Part shown: piece after piece, positions 1 through 10,691 of the stretch
Layout of the letters: every line of letters starts with the position of its first letter
Position numbering within the stretch: position 1 is the first letter of the stretch
NCBI GenBank assembly: GCA_039720395.1
Contig: CM077826.1
Location: forward strand, 38,344,790 to 38,408,789
From: Liquidambar formosana
Taxonomy: Eukaryota; Streptophyta; Magnoliopsida; Saxifragales; Altingiaceae
Direction of reading: 5' to 3'
Length of the DNA stretch: 64,000 bases
The notes under the pieces: model-generated
Told to the model about the DNA's origin: nothing
Database searches by the model: none
What the model saw: the letters and a program-made list of their open reading frames with translations, nothing else
Translations under genes and position numbers: made by a program

Positions 1-1660
1 CAAAAAGTTAACTTTGGTAAAAAAGTCAACTGTGGTAAAAAAATCAATTTTGTAGTCATTCAGAAGGAAACAGCGACACAAGTCCATTGCCAGTAGTCTC
101 ACAAAAATCTGAGCTATAGAACATTAAAAAAGATGCTGCAAGCCAAAAAGTCAACTGTAGTAAACTATGTTGAAAAAGTCAACTTTGTAGTCACTCAGAA
201 GGAAACAGTGAGACCGGACCGTTGCCACAAGTCTCATCCCAATCTGAGGTCCAGAACATTAAAAAAATCCATGCGGACCCCATGCACACAGAAAGTCAAC
301 TCTAGTCAACCTTGATCAGAAAAATTTGAATTTGCAGGCGTATTGAAGAAAATAATGAAAGGAATCCATTGCAACTGACTGCATCTCAAGCAGAGCTTAG
401 AAACTCAAAAGAGTTGCAAGTGGGTCCTACACAATTTGAGCAGCATAGAAAGTCAACTTTGGTCAAACTTGATAAAAAAAGTTAACTCTTAAGTCAACCT
501 AAAGAGTATGATGAGAAAAATCCATAGCCACTGATCTCACGTCATTTAAAGTTCAGGAAGTTAAAATATTTCCAATTGAAGTTTCAGAGCTTAGGTGACC
601 CTGCATGCCTCGCAATTTATGACCAAGAAAAGCTACAATCATAAGCCCGGACCACAGTCAAATTAAAGAGCTCGGAATTATCTTTCCAACGACAAGTGGA
701 TCATCCAATTCTGAGCACATGGCAAGAAGTTATGAGCAGTTAAATATTTCCTACACGGCTGTTAATAGTGAATAATGCGCGCGAGATATTTATTCGTGAC
801 TTGGAGACAAAGAGGCAAGGAAAATCAGCACATTTAGCTCTTGTGTCCCCCTACACCAACAAGATAGGATATTTAGAAGTTACTTTAATTCTATTTTGCA
901 CCCAAAGCTATTTAACTTTAGGTTAATAGCAATTTTGCCCCAAAAATGTGTGGCTGGGATGACTCCTTGGTCACCAAGGCAAGATCTAGGGCTAAGAATG
1001 AGTCCTTACTCATTAAGCAAGTGAGGTGTAAGGTTGGGATTAAACCTCAAGAATGGATGGATGAGATCAATTCATCTATTTACACTTGAACCATCCACTT
1101 TCCCTATAAATACCCCACCCATTTCATCCATTTCTCAAGCTTTGGAGAGCCAAGAAACGCCTACCAAATTGAAAGTGCAGCACTTCTAGAGAGAGAAGCT
1201 CCCAAGAGTGACCAGCCATAGGGGGAGGAGCTCCTCCTTGCGCCACACTCCACCACCACACCTCTACTACTTCCACCACCACAAAGCCACCATCAAACCC
1301 ACTCAAAAAAACCTTCCTAAGGTACTGTCCAAGAGCACCCAACCACACAAACCCTCTATTTTTGGGCTTGGGTAGCTAGGAACAACACACCCAGAAACTG
1401 CTGTATTTATGCTACGGAACGGCTGTCACCTTCGGGTCTGTTGACTGTCAACGTTGCCTCGGGTGACTGGTAACTTCACTGTGTTACCACTGTTTTACTT
1501 CCAAATCACTCCAAAGCTTTTTCAAGCTAATTCCACCACTCCAAATCAACTCCTAAACAACAAACCACTACAAAAACACCTCCCCCATGGCTATTTCTAG
1601 TGAGTGAGAGTGAGTTGTGTGTACAAAGTGTATGTAATTCAAAGAAAGGAAGCAAATACA
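1..1660 (+). repeat. Left arm of a long inverted repeat (LTR-like or long TIR)
   Basis: This stretch reappears in reverse complement at about 6908-8590. Matching landmarks include a TATA-like CTATAAATACCCCACCC near 1103, the segment around 1140-1210, and the end AATTCAAAGAAAGGAAGCAAAT at about 1640-1660. No substantial protein is encoded; the short open frames here are low-complexity and occur in both arms. The TATA-like box points inward in both arms, as would be expected of LTR promoters or promoter-bearing long TIRs. The outer boundary is at or beyond the window edge. The element family is not recognised. Confidence 0.75.
22..610 (+). repeat. Four diverged ~150-bp tandem modules starting AAAGTCAAC
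   Basis: Four consecutive modules begin near 22, 146, 290 and 447. Each opens with AAAGTCAACT, followed in most by a GGTCAAA-like or GTAGTCA motif, a segment resembling AAATCCATTGCCACTGATCTCA, then a segment resembling GAGGTCCAGAACATTAAAA. Module lengths are about 125-165 bp with clear divergence. The same modules lie in reverse complement in the right arm (about 8080-8590), so they belong to the repeated element. This is subterminal or U3-type architecture. Confidence 0.65.
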
Positions 1661-1752
1661 AAGCAAAAGCAAAAGCAAAAGAAATTTTCAAAGGAAAGGT
1701 ATAAAGATGTGATTTTTTGTCCTTTGAAATTTTATTTTGCTTTTGCTTTGTA
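1660..1752. repeat. Imperfect hairpin at inner edge of the left arm
   Basis: The left half (ACAAAGCAAAAGCAAAAG... then TTTCAAAGGA) is the reverse complement of the right half (TCCTTTGAAATTTT...TTTTGCTTTTGCTTTGTA), with about 25 bp between them. It lies exactly between the end of arm homology and the Helitron-like CTAG end, and it is absent from the right arm. Confidence 0.6.
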
Positions 1753-1787
1753 CTAGTAGACAATGCACGCGCAAGGCGCGTGCCCAG
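1753..1787 (-). mobile_element. Helitron-like 3' terminus (minus strand)
   Basis: Read on the minus strand, a perfect 8-bp stem (GCACGCGC / GCGCGTGC, 3-nt loop, plus 1765-1783) is followed after a few bases by CTAG and then T. That is the expected Helitron 3' end: a GC-rich hairpin, a short spacer, CTRR, and insertion before T. The matching 5' TC end should lie at higher coordinates and was not located. If real, the Helitron may have carried the HAD gene fragment next to it. Confidence 0.5.
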
Positions 1788-1789
1788 TA

Positions 1790-2700
1790 TTTTTTTAAGG
1801 GGTGCTTTTGATGTAATTTATTGGTATTTTGGTATTTGCATAAAATTGATTGTGTAGAGAGAAGGATTATATTAGTAAGATACGTTAAAAAAGTACTAAA
1901 AGAAATTGATTAAGTGCAAAAGTTTAAAAAATTGGGTAAGAAATAAATATTACAAAGAGATTTATGAACCTAGAGATAAATGAAATTTAATTATACATTC
2001 ATGCCAAAGGTTACAAAATAGTTCCAATAGAAATTTCTTTTGCAGATTTCTTCAGTGATTTTGTGTTCGCGATTGTTGATACCCTTGATGCTATTTTTGT
2101 ACAAGCTTATTTGTAGTTGTTATGTAGAGCTTTCTCCTAGGTAGAGTCTTGGATGTTGATGTACCTAAACAAATACAAGTTATGAAGTCATCATTAGTAT
2201 GTTACAATGGATGGCAAATATATGGGAAAATAGAATGATGAAAAAGTATTAGAGTTATATATTGCTTTACAAAATAAGTTATTATGAGTTGGAAATTGTA
2301 TTGGGAAAAATAATAAAGGAAAAGTACGAGGGAAATTGCTTACTTTGATTTCGTATTACTGCAAATCATTAGATTTAAGCGTGTTGTTGCTTTCTTGTAA
2401 TCTTCTGTAATTTGATTCTTGCTTCCATGATTTTTCTTATTTTTTTTTCTGTATTGATCTGAGTTTCCCTTGCTTGTCATACAGTTGAGTCATTTTTTTG
2501 CTTACACGGATTTATAAATAGGTGTGTATAAATATTGGTTAAGGGGAATGGGTGATGCTTCTCGTATAAACTCTTCATACTCCTTGTGGGAGTTTGAAGA
2601 GCAGTAGTTACCCTATATTGTAGACAATTATCTGTGGATCCCTGAAATCAAATGAAAGAACATGTCAAAGAACATATGAAAAGCCCCAGAGGTTTTGCTT
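1790..2700. other. AT-rich stretch without recognised gene
   Basis: No coding exon was recognised. Possible exon-like pieces near 2575-2650 on the minus strand follow a CAG acceptor but match nothing I know. It lies directly downstream of the HAD exons, where the missing remainder of that gene would be expected, and the conserved HAD sequence is not there. Confidence 0.4.
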
Positions 2701-2704
2701 TTGG

Positions 2705-3024
2705 ACTTTTCAATCACATAATCTAGAAAGTAAATCCATATAAAAAATTAGAGACAGCAAAATTTTTAACAATATAAAGGAGAACACTAAGGAGTAACAG
2801 CCCTGCAGACTTACCTTCAATATTCTTGCAACACAATATTGCCAAACCAGAACTAAAGGCATGTAGTGTGTCATCTAAATCTGCAAAATTAAATATATTA
2901 CTTATTAATCCCACCTTGTGAAATCCAGTGTAAAAACCAACTATTATGGAAAGAAATGCTTACCAAACAATAGGCAATCATATTTTTCCCTTTGAGCTTG
3001 TCGGTAGCACTTCTCATATTCCAT
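2705..3024 (-). pseudogene. HAD-superfamily hydrolase (SDT1 / pyrimidine 5'-nucleotidase-like), 5' fragment
   Basis: Three coding exons with consensus splice sites lie on the minus strand. Exon 1 (3024-2964) starts at ATG and reads MEYEKCYRQAQREKYDCLLF, ending at G|GTAAGC. Exon 2 (2880-2815) follows TTTTGCAG and reads DLDDTLHAFSSGLA, then a CKNIE motif, ending at G|GTAAGT. Exon 3 begins at 2722 after TTTCTAG with DYVIEK. The joined product matches the N-terminus of plant HAD hydrolases related to yeast SDT1, including the motif I nucleophile D-x-D-x-T. These proteins dephosphorylate small phosphometabolites, typically nucleotides. After DYVIEK (about 2705) the family sequence is lost, so motifs II-IV and more than 80 percent of the usual ~280 aa are absent. 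This is a truncated or captured fragment, not a working enzyme. Confidence 0.78.
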
Positions 3025-3600
3025 TTTGATCTAAAAAACTTGAATGGACAACAAGAAGACTCAAATGGGGTTTAAAATTTGGAATATATTGTCTAAAAAG
3101 AAAACTTGAAATATAATATTGAATATACATCTCCAAACTCAAAGTATTGTTTGATTGCCCAAAAGTTTGTGACAGCCAGCCCTTTACAAAGTGTGTCATA
3201 TGCATAAGAAATCTGTGAAATTAAGGAAGAAACAAAATATAGAGAAAAGTTAAGCTGAAAAGGGATCGTATTTTATATATAAAAAAAAAAAAAATGAAAC
3301 CCCAACTATGAAGTCAATCAAAGGGAAAAAATGACACTCACACAAACAGGGGTCCATCAATGAAGAACAAAAAGCATGATTAAGCCTCAAAAGAAAGGAA
3401 ATTGACAAATTTTTGACATCACAGATTTCATAAAAGTAACCGAGTTAACAAAAAAAATCCTCATGTTTGTAGGAATCAAAAAGGCATGCATTTCCTCTGT
3501 AGCTCTAAATACATGTTTCTAAAAATAGAGGGTATGGTTAAATGAAAGAAACTATCTCAAGCCATGTGAATAAGTAATGTTTAAGGAAGAAAGCCTTATG

Positions 3601-3684
3601 TTGAGAGAGAGAGAGAGAGATACTTCTAGCACATTCATGGAGATATACATACATACATATAAGCGTGTGTGTGTGTGTGTGTGT
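3601..3684. repeat. (GA)n and (GT)n microsatellites
   Basis: A GAGAGA run at about 3605-3620 and a GTGTGT run at about 3665-3685 lie in the non-coding stretch upstream of the HAD exons. The 3025-4100 interval otherwise shows only AT-rich, intron- or UTR-like sequence. Confidence 0.8.
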
Positions 3685-4112
3685 GGATGGCTACAGTAAT
3701 TAGTTTAAATGAATAAATATATACTCTAAAGAGGTACCAGTAAAAGTAGCTGAGAACATGCTTATTCCCGAAAATCATTTCAATTCCATTGATAGAAAAT
3801 GCCGATATTATACCCAAAAATTTCCTTTTTACACATTATAAAAGGATACATGCACCAATTAAATGTATCTCACGCAAATATACATGCATACAACTATTGT
3901 ATAGATATATACCACTCCTAAATTATGAACAGATTGTACACAAGAGGTTGACCAAGTTAAAATCCCTAGAAGGATGGTGGATTAAAAACTATAACAGTCT
4001 ACTATAAATTAAAATTTCGACAATTATCTTCATTTTGGTGGTCATAGTTAGTCCATCTAATGACTCCACAACCAAATTAGCACCAACCACTACAATACCA
4101 GAGAAAGAAATA

Positions 4113-6036
4113 TTAGTTTTTGAATCCTCTACCCTTGGTCAATGTTGAGAGATGTCCAAAACTAAAATGGGCATGAACCTGTACAATCAACAAGACCATT
4201 AGCATTGATCAACAACCAAAGACAATAAAAAAAAGGAAAGGAAAAAACTAACTTCAGCAATAAGGTGAATTACCAGGTTAAGCAAAAGAAGGGAAATAAC
4301 AATAAGAAAATGAATGGATTTTGCAGATGCAGACAGCTAAAAAACCCAAGAACAAAATATACAAACGCGATTAAAAATCAGCATATGCTCTAAAAGCAAA
4401 CAGCAACCTAGACGTAAACTCTCCACCATTAAAGTGATTTCCATGATGTTACGTACCTTCAAACTCTTCTACAGCACTACCACCAACATCATAGAAATCA
4501 ATTGTAATGAACATTTAAATTCTAGTTGCATCCATTTTTCGACCAAATCTTTGCTCAAGCAGGGATCGCATGGGTGTTCTTCTTTTGGTAAGGGAGGTTT
4601 TTTTTCTTTTAATGCTATATGAAGGCTTAGAGCAAGAAAAGGGTCAAGTTGCGAAGGATTAAGTAGTGGGTTTATATGAAAGAAGGGGAATGAGAGGATT
4701 TTTAATGGTTCTCCCCATCAGTGGTTGCATTAACCAAGAGGGTCTTTAGTCTTTAGTCTTTTGTCATGTAGTTTATTACTCTCCTATAATTTCTTTTCCC
4801 ATTTTCCTTTGTAACCAATACAAACTTGACCCACAGGCTCAATGGTTATAGTCTTCTTCTTTAGTAATTCAGTTGTAGTTTTTCTTTTTCTTTTTCTTTT
4901 TTTTGGGAAGAGGGGGGGTTGTGGTTTCCAATTCTCTTTTAATCCACTATTGCATCCCATCCCTTTTTTTTTTTTTTTAGTAGATGTGATAATTAGAGGG
5001 AGAATAAAGATAGTTTGTTTACAATAAACTAAGCAATCTATTTATAGAAGTTTTTTGCTCATAGGTTTTATTTTTCTCTGGATTCAATCTCATGGGGTTT
5101 TTCATAAACCATAAAAATGTTTAGGTAACAGATTTTTTTGTTAGTATGTCCGACTATATATATAGGGTATATATCTATCAAGAGTATTTAGTTCAAACTT
5201 TGTCAAGTCAGTTTCTTCCCTTCCTCTTTCTCTGTCCAATTTTTTTTTTTCTTACTCAAATATCAAGTGCTAAACAAAAACCAGTAGTCTGGTTCTTAGT
5301 TTCAGCTCAGCATAAGCATCAGAATATTACTTTAAGACTCTTATTGCACAAATTTATACTCGAAACAATTTTACAAATCCAGTATGAGCATTTTACCATC
5401 AGCTGATTCTTTGCTGGAACTTAGAAATATGCAAATCCAAATGAGTACAAAAAAAAAAAATTTAAGAATTTAAGGATTATAAATTACCTGCGGAAGAAGA
5501 TTTAGTTACTTGGTATCACCACCAGAAGTTTGAGTAAAAAAAAAATACAAGAAATTTCGGACATAAATATATACATCATATGTGGCAATGAAGAATGAAA
5601 ATGAAACAAATTGAGATATACTTACCGTGAAGAGAGTACAACACCAGCGAGAAAGACAACCAACTACTCCTCCAAAAACCTGTACAAAACTCCACCAGCA
5701 TCGAGCACCTGAACAGAGAGGACAATGATAATGGTAGAGAAATATCTATGTGAGACCTGATAGTTCGAACGAACATAGCAACAACAAATTAAAATTTAAA
5801 AAGCTATTCAACCCATGAAGCAAAAAAATTTGGGGAAAAAAAGAGAGGAACAATCTGATTCTAGGGCTAAGAAAGGGAAGGACTCACAAAACTCTATTGA
5901 AACGAAAATCTATAAAGCAAGGAAAAAAAATTTGGGAAAAAAAGGAGCGATATGATTCTGGGACCAACAACTCACCGTCGGCATCACCGTAATCCTTAAC
6001 ACCTCCCTCTTTAATATCCAAAGCCTTTCTCTTCAT
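4113..6036 (-). pseudogene. Possible spliced gene remnant of unknown identity
   Basis: Three minus-strand segments join in frame with good splice consensus. Segment 1 (6036-5976) starts at ATG (MKRKALDIKEGGVKDYGDAD) and ends G|GTGAG. Segment 2 (5708-5626) follows TTCAG, reads W/C/V-rich hydrophobic sequence (GARCWWSFVQVFGG...), and ends ACG|GTAAG. A candidate terminal segment (4178-4113) follows TACAG and ends in TAA. The total would be about 69 aa. I do not recognise it. It could instead be the 5' leader of the HAD gene, because it lies upstream on the same strand. The joining is inferred from splice consensus only. Confidence 0.25.
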
Positions 6037-6559
6037 TCCTCAGATCCGAAATCATATGGAAAAAACTAGAGAACAGGGTAGATAGATAGAATAAGTAGAG
6101 GGAATGAGTAGCCACTGCCTGTGAGGGGACATAGTGGAAGGTGCCTTCTTTAGTCGAGAGCATAGACAGACTGGGTAGAGAGAGGGAGAGAGCAGAAAGC
6201 GGACTGAGAGCTTGAGAGAGCCGGAGTAGCCAAAAAACCGAAATCGAAAATGCACCAGTGTTTTGTTTATTGTCCGTTTGCCTGTGAAGAAAGAAAGATA
6301 TGGATCCATGCGATATTCAACAATCAGAAGCTCAAAACCTAAAAATTGGGAGAAAATAATAGAGAAACACAGGGCTATATTGCCGAGCATGGAGAAGTCG
6401 TAGAGGTATGGGTGGAGGAGGAGACACGACGGTGGCGCATGGAGCTTCGCGGCTCGACGCCTCGATTGTGCTACTCTGGCTAGGGCTCGCCGGAGGAGGA
6501 AACAAAGGGAAAGGGAGAAGGAGAGAGATCGAGAGGAAAGCATAGAGAGAGGATTGAAA

Positions 6560-6900
6560 TGAAGATATTATAGGTTGGTATCAGTGGAGATGGCAAGAGA
6601 AAGGATATGTTTAAACCAAAAAGCAAAAAAAGGAAGAGGAAAAGGCAAAAAAGCAGATGAAGAATAACGTCACCGGCATGGGGCAAGATGTGTTTGTAGC
6701 AGATGGGTGGAACAAAACACCACGCGAGAGAAGCAATTGAAGCGCCAAAACGGTGTCGTTTTACCCGTTGGGAGATGGGGTGTGAACGCACGTGCTTCTC
6801 ATGTCTGTAGGGGAAGCACTCAAACGAAGGCACGTCGTTTGGTATAGAAATGAGCAGTCGTTTTGGACGAAAAATTGGAAACCAAACCTTTTCTTGTTTA
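6560..6900 (-). promoter_or_regulatory. Possible captured host promoter
   Basis: Minus-strand upstream sequence of the possible spliced remnant and HAD exons. It contains a near-palindrome AAAACGGTGTCGTTTT (6747-6762) and two further TCGTTT motifs (near 6835 and 6856), a pattern common in plant housekeeping promoters. It has higher GC than the surroundings and sits just inside the right arm. No defined TATA box was identified. Confidence 0.25.
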
Positions 6901-6907
6901 ATGGTAA

Positions 6908-8590
6908 TAGATTTGCTTCTTTTCTTTGAATTACACACACTTTGTACACACACAACTCACTCTCACTCACTAGAACCAGCCATGGGGGAGGTGTTTTTGT
7001 AGTGGCTTGGTATTTAGGAGTTGATTTGGAGTAGTGGAATTAGCTTGAAAAAGCTTTGAAGTAATTTAGAAGTAAATAGTGGTAACATAGTAAAGTTACC
7101 AGTCACCCGAGAATAAATTGATAGTCAACAGAAACGAAGGTGACAGCCGTTCCATAGCAAAAATACAGCAGTTTCTAGGTGTGTTCTTCCTAGCTACCCA
7201 AGCCCAAAAATGGAGGTTTTGTGTGGTTAGGTGCTCTTGGACAGTACCTTGGGAAGGTTTTTTGAGTGGGTTTGATGGTGGCTTTGTGGTGGTGGAAGTG
7301 GTAGAGGTGGTGGTGGTGTGGTGGTGTAGTGGTAGAGGTGTGGTGGTGGAGTGGTGGTACTAGGAGGAGCTCTTTCCTCTATGGTTGGTCACTCTTGGGA
7401 GCTTCTCTCTCTAGAAGTGCTGCACTTTCAATTTGGTAGGCGTTTCTTGGCTCTCCAAAGCTTAAGAAGTGGATGAAATGGGTGGGGTATTTATAGGGAA
7501 AGTGGATGGTTTAAGTGTAAATAGATGAATTGATCTCATCCATCCATTCTTGAGGTTTAACCCCAGCCCTACACCTCACTTGCTTAATGATTTAGGATTC
7601 ATTCTTAGCCCTAGATCTTGCCTTGGTGACCTAGGAGTCATCCTAGCCACACATTTTTGGGACAAAAGTGCTATTAACCTAAAGTTAAATAGCTTTGGGT
7701 GCAAAATAGAACTAAAGTAACTTCTAAATATCCTATCTTGTTGGTGTAGGGGGGACACAAGGGCTTAATGTGCTGATTTTCCTTATCTCTTTATCCCCAA
7801 GTCACGGATAAATATCTCGCGCGCGTTATTCACTATTCACAACTGTGCAGGAAATATTTAACTGCTCATAACTTCTTGCCACGTGCTCAAAATTGGATGA
7901 TTCACCTGTTGTTGGAAAGATAATTCCGAGCTCTTTAATTTGACTGTGGTCTAGGCTTGTGATTGCAGCTTTTCTCGATTACAGATTGCGAGGTATGCGG
8001 GGCCCACCTAGGCTCCTTCTAAAACTTTAATTGGAAATATTTTAACTTCTTGAAGTCCAAATGATGTGCGATCAGTGGCTATGGATTTTTCTCATCATGC
8101 TCTTCAGGTTGACTTGAGAGTTGACTTTTTCTGATCAAGTTTGACCAAAGTTGACTTTCTATGCTACTCAAATTGTGTAGGACCTGCTGCAACCCTTTTG
8201 AGTTTCTAAGCTCTGATTGAGATGTAATCAGTTGCAATGGATTCCTTTCATTATTTTCTTCAATATGCCTGCAAATTCAAATTTTTCTGATGAAGGTTGA
8301 CCAAAGTTGACTTTCTATGTGCGTGGGGCCCGCATGGACTTTTTCAATGTTCTGGACCTCAGATTAGGATGAGACTTGTGGCAACGATCCTTTCTCACTG
8401 TTTCCTTCTAAGTGACTGCAAAGTTAACTTTTTCAATACAGTTGACCACAATTGACTTTTTGGCTTGCAGCGTTTTTTTCAATGTTCCAAACCTCATATT
8501 GTCGTGAGACTACTAGCAATGGACTTGTGTTGCCGTTTCCTTCTGAATGACTACAAAGTTGATTTTTTTTACCACAATTGACTTTTTGGA
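6908..8590 (-). repeat. Right arm of the long inverted repeat
   Basis: Reverse complement of 1-1660. Homology runs from about 6910 (ATTTGCTTCTTTTCTTTGAATTAC) to about 8590, through the shared TATA-like box near 7490 and the repeated GTTGACTTT modules at 8080-8590. Divergence from the left arm is modest, with scattered substitutions and small indels such as extra GTGGTGGTGG units near 7300. The arms are separated by about 5.2 kb. Confidence 0.75.
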
Positions 8591-8787
8591 GTGCACAATG
8601 TCCACGGGGGCAGATTGATCTTAGGAACTCTGATTGAGGTGCTTTCGGAGGTGCTAGAAATATTTCGACATGTTCTTCATGATTTTGACTTTGTTTTGCT
8701 ACTTTGATTTCCTTAGCATGCGATTAAACGCAAAAAACCCCGTTTTTCAAAGAAACAAATTAAAATGCTCTAAGAATGGGGAATTTC

Positions 8788-9021
8788 TAGCAGTTGTGCT
8801 TTTCCACAAAAGATCTTAGAATGTGCTAGAAAATTCGTTCCCAGACTTTCGGAAATTCTTGGGGTGACTTATTTTCTTGAGTTTGTTCCAGTACTGCAAA
8901 AAAGCTGTGTGAGACTATCTAGGACCTAGACATTAATTTTTAGCAGTTTTGCTATTTCACAAAAAGGTTTTAGAATGTGCTAAAACATTTGTTCCCATAT
9001 TTTTGGAAATTTATGTTGCAA
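8788..9021. repeat. Pair of ~153-bp direct repeats
   Basis: The segment TAGCAGTTGTGCTTTTCCAC at 8788 recurs at 8941 as TAGCAGTTTTGCTATTTCAC. Both are followed by TTAGAATGTGCTA, TTCGTTCCCA/TTTGTTCCCA and GGAAATT. They lie beyond the inverted-repeat homology and may be a further part of the same unknown element. The rest of 8591-9284 shows no gene I can name. Confidence 0.6.
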
Positions 9022-9284
9022 CTTTTTTTCGTGCGTTTTGCAACGCCTGCAAGAAATGGCTTAAAACTTCAAATGGCTCTATATGGAATTCCTTGACTCT
9101 GAATTGGGCATGCTACTAGCCATTGAAAAGGTAATTCTGAACCCTTTAAGACCATTGAGATCTCAACTCCTGTGCAAGACTTGTTCTCAGGGCGAGTTTT
9201 TGGAATGGGGTTACAAATGGTTCTGGTCTTTAGGTGACATCCCTTTGATGAATATGCTTGGTAAAAATAGGGTGTCTATAGATG

Positions 9285-10671
9285 CTAGAAGAGGAGAAGA
9301 GAAGAGAGAGAGAGAGAGAGAGAGCACCTCTAGGTTCGACTAGGGCTTAAGTGAGTGAAAACTTAGCAACATGCCACATGCTAGTGTGGTTTATATGGCC
9401 ACTAATGAGGACTGGCCCTAGGGGGAGAATCCCTTGTGGATTCTAACTTGCAGTTTTCCCAAAATTGCAATTTAACCCTTCCTTCTTATATCTAATACAA
9501 GTATGGCCCTCAAGAACTTTTTTTATTCAATCTTGCCCTTTTTCTCAAAGCTTTAAAGTCACTCTTTGCATGATCAGTGTGTGACCCATTGGGTTCACAT
9601 CATTGAGTAGTAGGAATAGCACAAGGTGTGCATAATGGAATACTTTCCATTAAAGCTCTAATTGGAACACTTTTCAATTCGCTAATTGACTATAACTCAT
9701 TTATGTCAATTAGGGCTTCTACTAACCATGAGTAGCATCTAGCAATGGCTCATAGTGTGGTCCTCTATGAGGTGAACAAATATCAAACAAAGAATCCTTC
9801 AGTTACAGCTTAAGGTTACAATTACATCCTTCCATCTATACAATGTTTCTGATTAAACTAATAGGACATGAAAGTCTATCAAGTCCCTAGTTTAATACTT
9901 TATACCCATTCATATATATCAACTCATTGATGCATTATGAAAACTCCTTTCTATAATCATCTTACTATGGCCATGGACTTTATGTGTTATATTATGAATG
10001 ATATATAAAACATTCTCTCCCTTTTAACTAAGAGTGTGGATTCTTTATTGATCACTCACATGCCTCCATATATATATATCAATAGAGCCAATGAACACCT
10101 TTGTAGACCTCATAATGATCCACACTTAGTGTTATCAAACTTCTAAGTCTATATGCACAAGACAACTATGGTGTCTTAGGTCTAAGGATTACTTGTACCA
10201 CTGCAACTATGAGAAACTGATTGACAGGCAATTAAAACTCTATTAAGTTGATCTCATATTCTATGGTTACATTCAGTGTACCTATTCATGTAATAGGCAC
10301 CCACATGTTGGTTATAGTGTCTACACATAAATAATTTGAGATTAGCTATCCTCTTATAGAGCCAACCTAACATGTGCTTGTCCTATGGTTCACTATTGTC
10401 CATCACAATGAATTTTCAACTAAGAATATTTAAGAGTTTAGTACAGAGATATATATATTTACAGTCTCAAAATCACAACTCATTGTAATTTCATATTCTC
10501 AACTCTAACTCCACAGATATATCATGTAAATATAAAGAATAAAATAAACATGATAGAATAAGCCCTTTATTAAATCATAATAAATGTGATATACAATAAA
10601 TGAAATCCTATGATTGTTCTTTATCCCTAAAGCATCATCTCTATAATTGGCTGTGGGGTAAATAACTAACA
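9285..10671 (-). repeat. 3' LTR, truncated
   Basis: Matches 18886-20306 over about 1.39 kb (for example AACTTAGCAACATG near 9360 and 18981, and shared ends ...AACTAACA / ...ACCAACA). The roughly 270 bp corresponding to 18618-18885 are missing; sequence before 9285 is unrelated. Read on the minus strand, the LTR begins TGTTAGTTATTTACCCC just after a purine tract (AATAGGAGAT) at 10672-10684. Confidence 0.8.
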
Positions 10672-10691
10672 ATCTCCTATTTACACTATAG

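Noticed and set aside
22..610. TTGAC-rich modules as a WRKY-bound enhancer
   Set aside because: The motif recurs because the whole module is a transposon repeat; no independent regulatory evidence.
1124..1348. Open frame shared by both inverted arms (MWLGALGQYL...)
   Set aside because: It derives from GTGGTGG-type repeats, runs against the TATA-like orientation and differs by indels between the arms; not supported as a protein.
4815..4860. Possible tRNA-like A box (GGCTCAATGGTTA) as a SINE
   Set aside because: No matching B box or clear tail at the expected distance.
6052..6953. Two long overlapping minus-strand open frames (163 and 157 aa)
   Set aside because: Composition is low-complexity, rich in S, L, F and R, and overlaps promoter-like sequence and purine-rich tracts; no domain is visible. 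The splice-consistent reading is a different frame.
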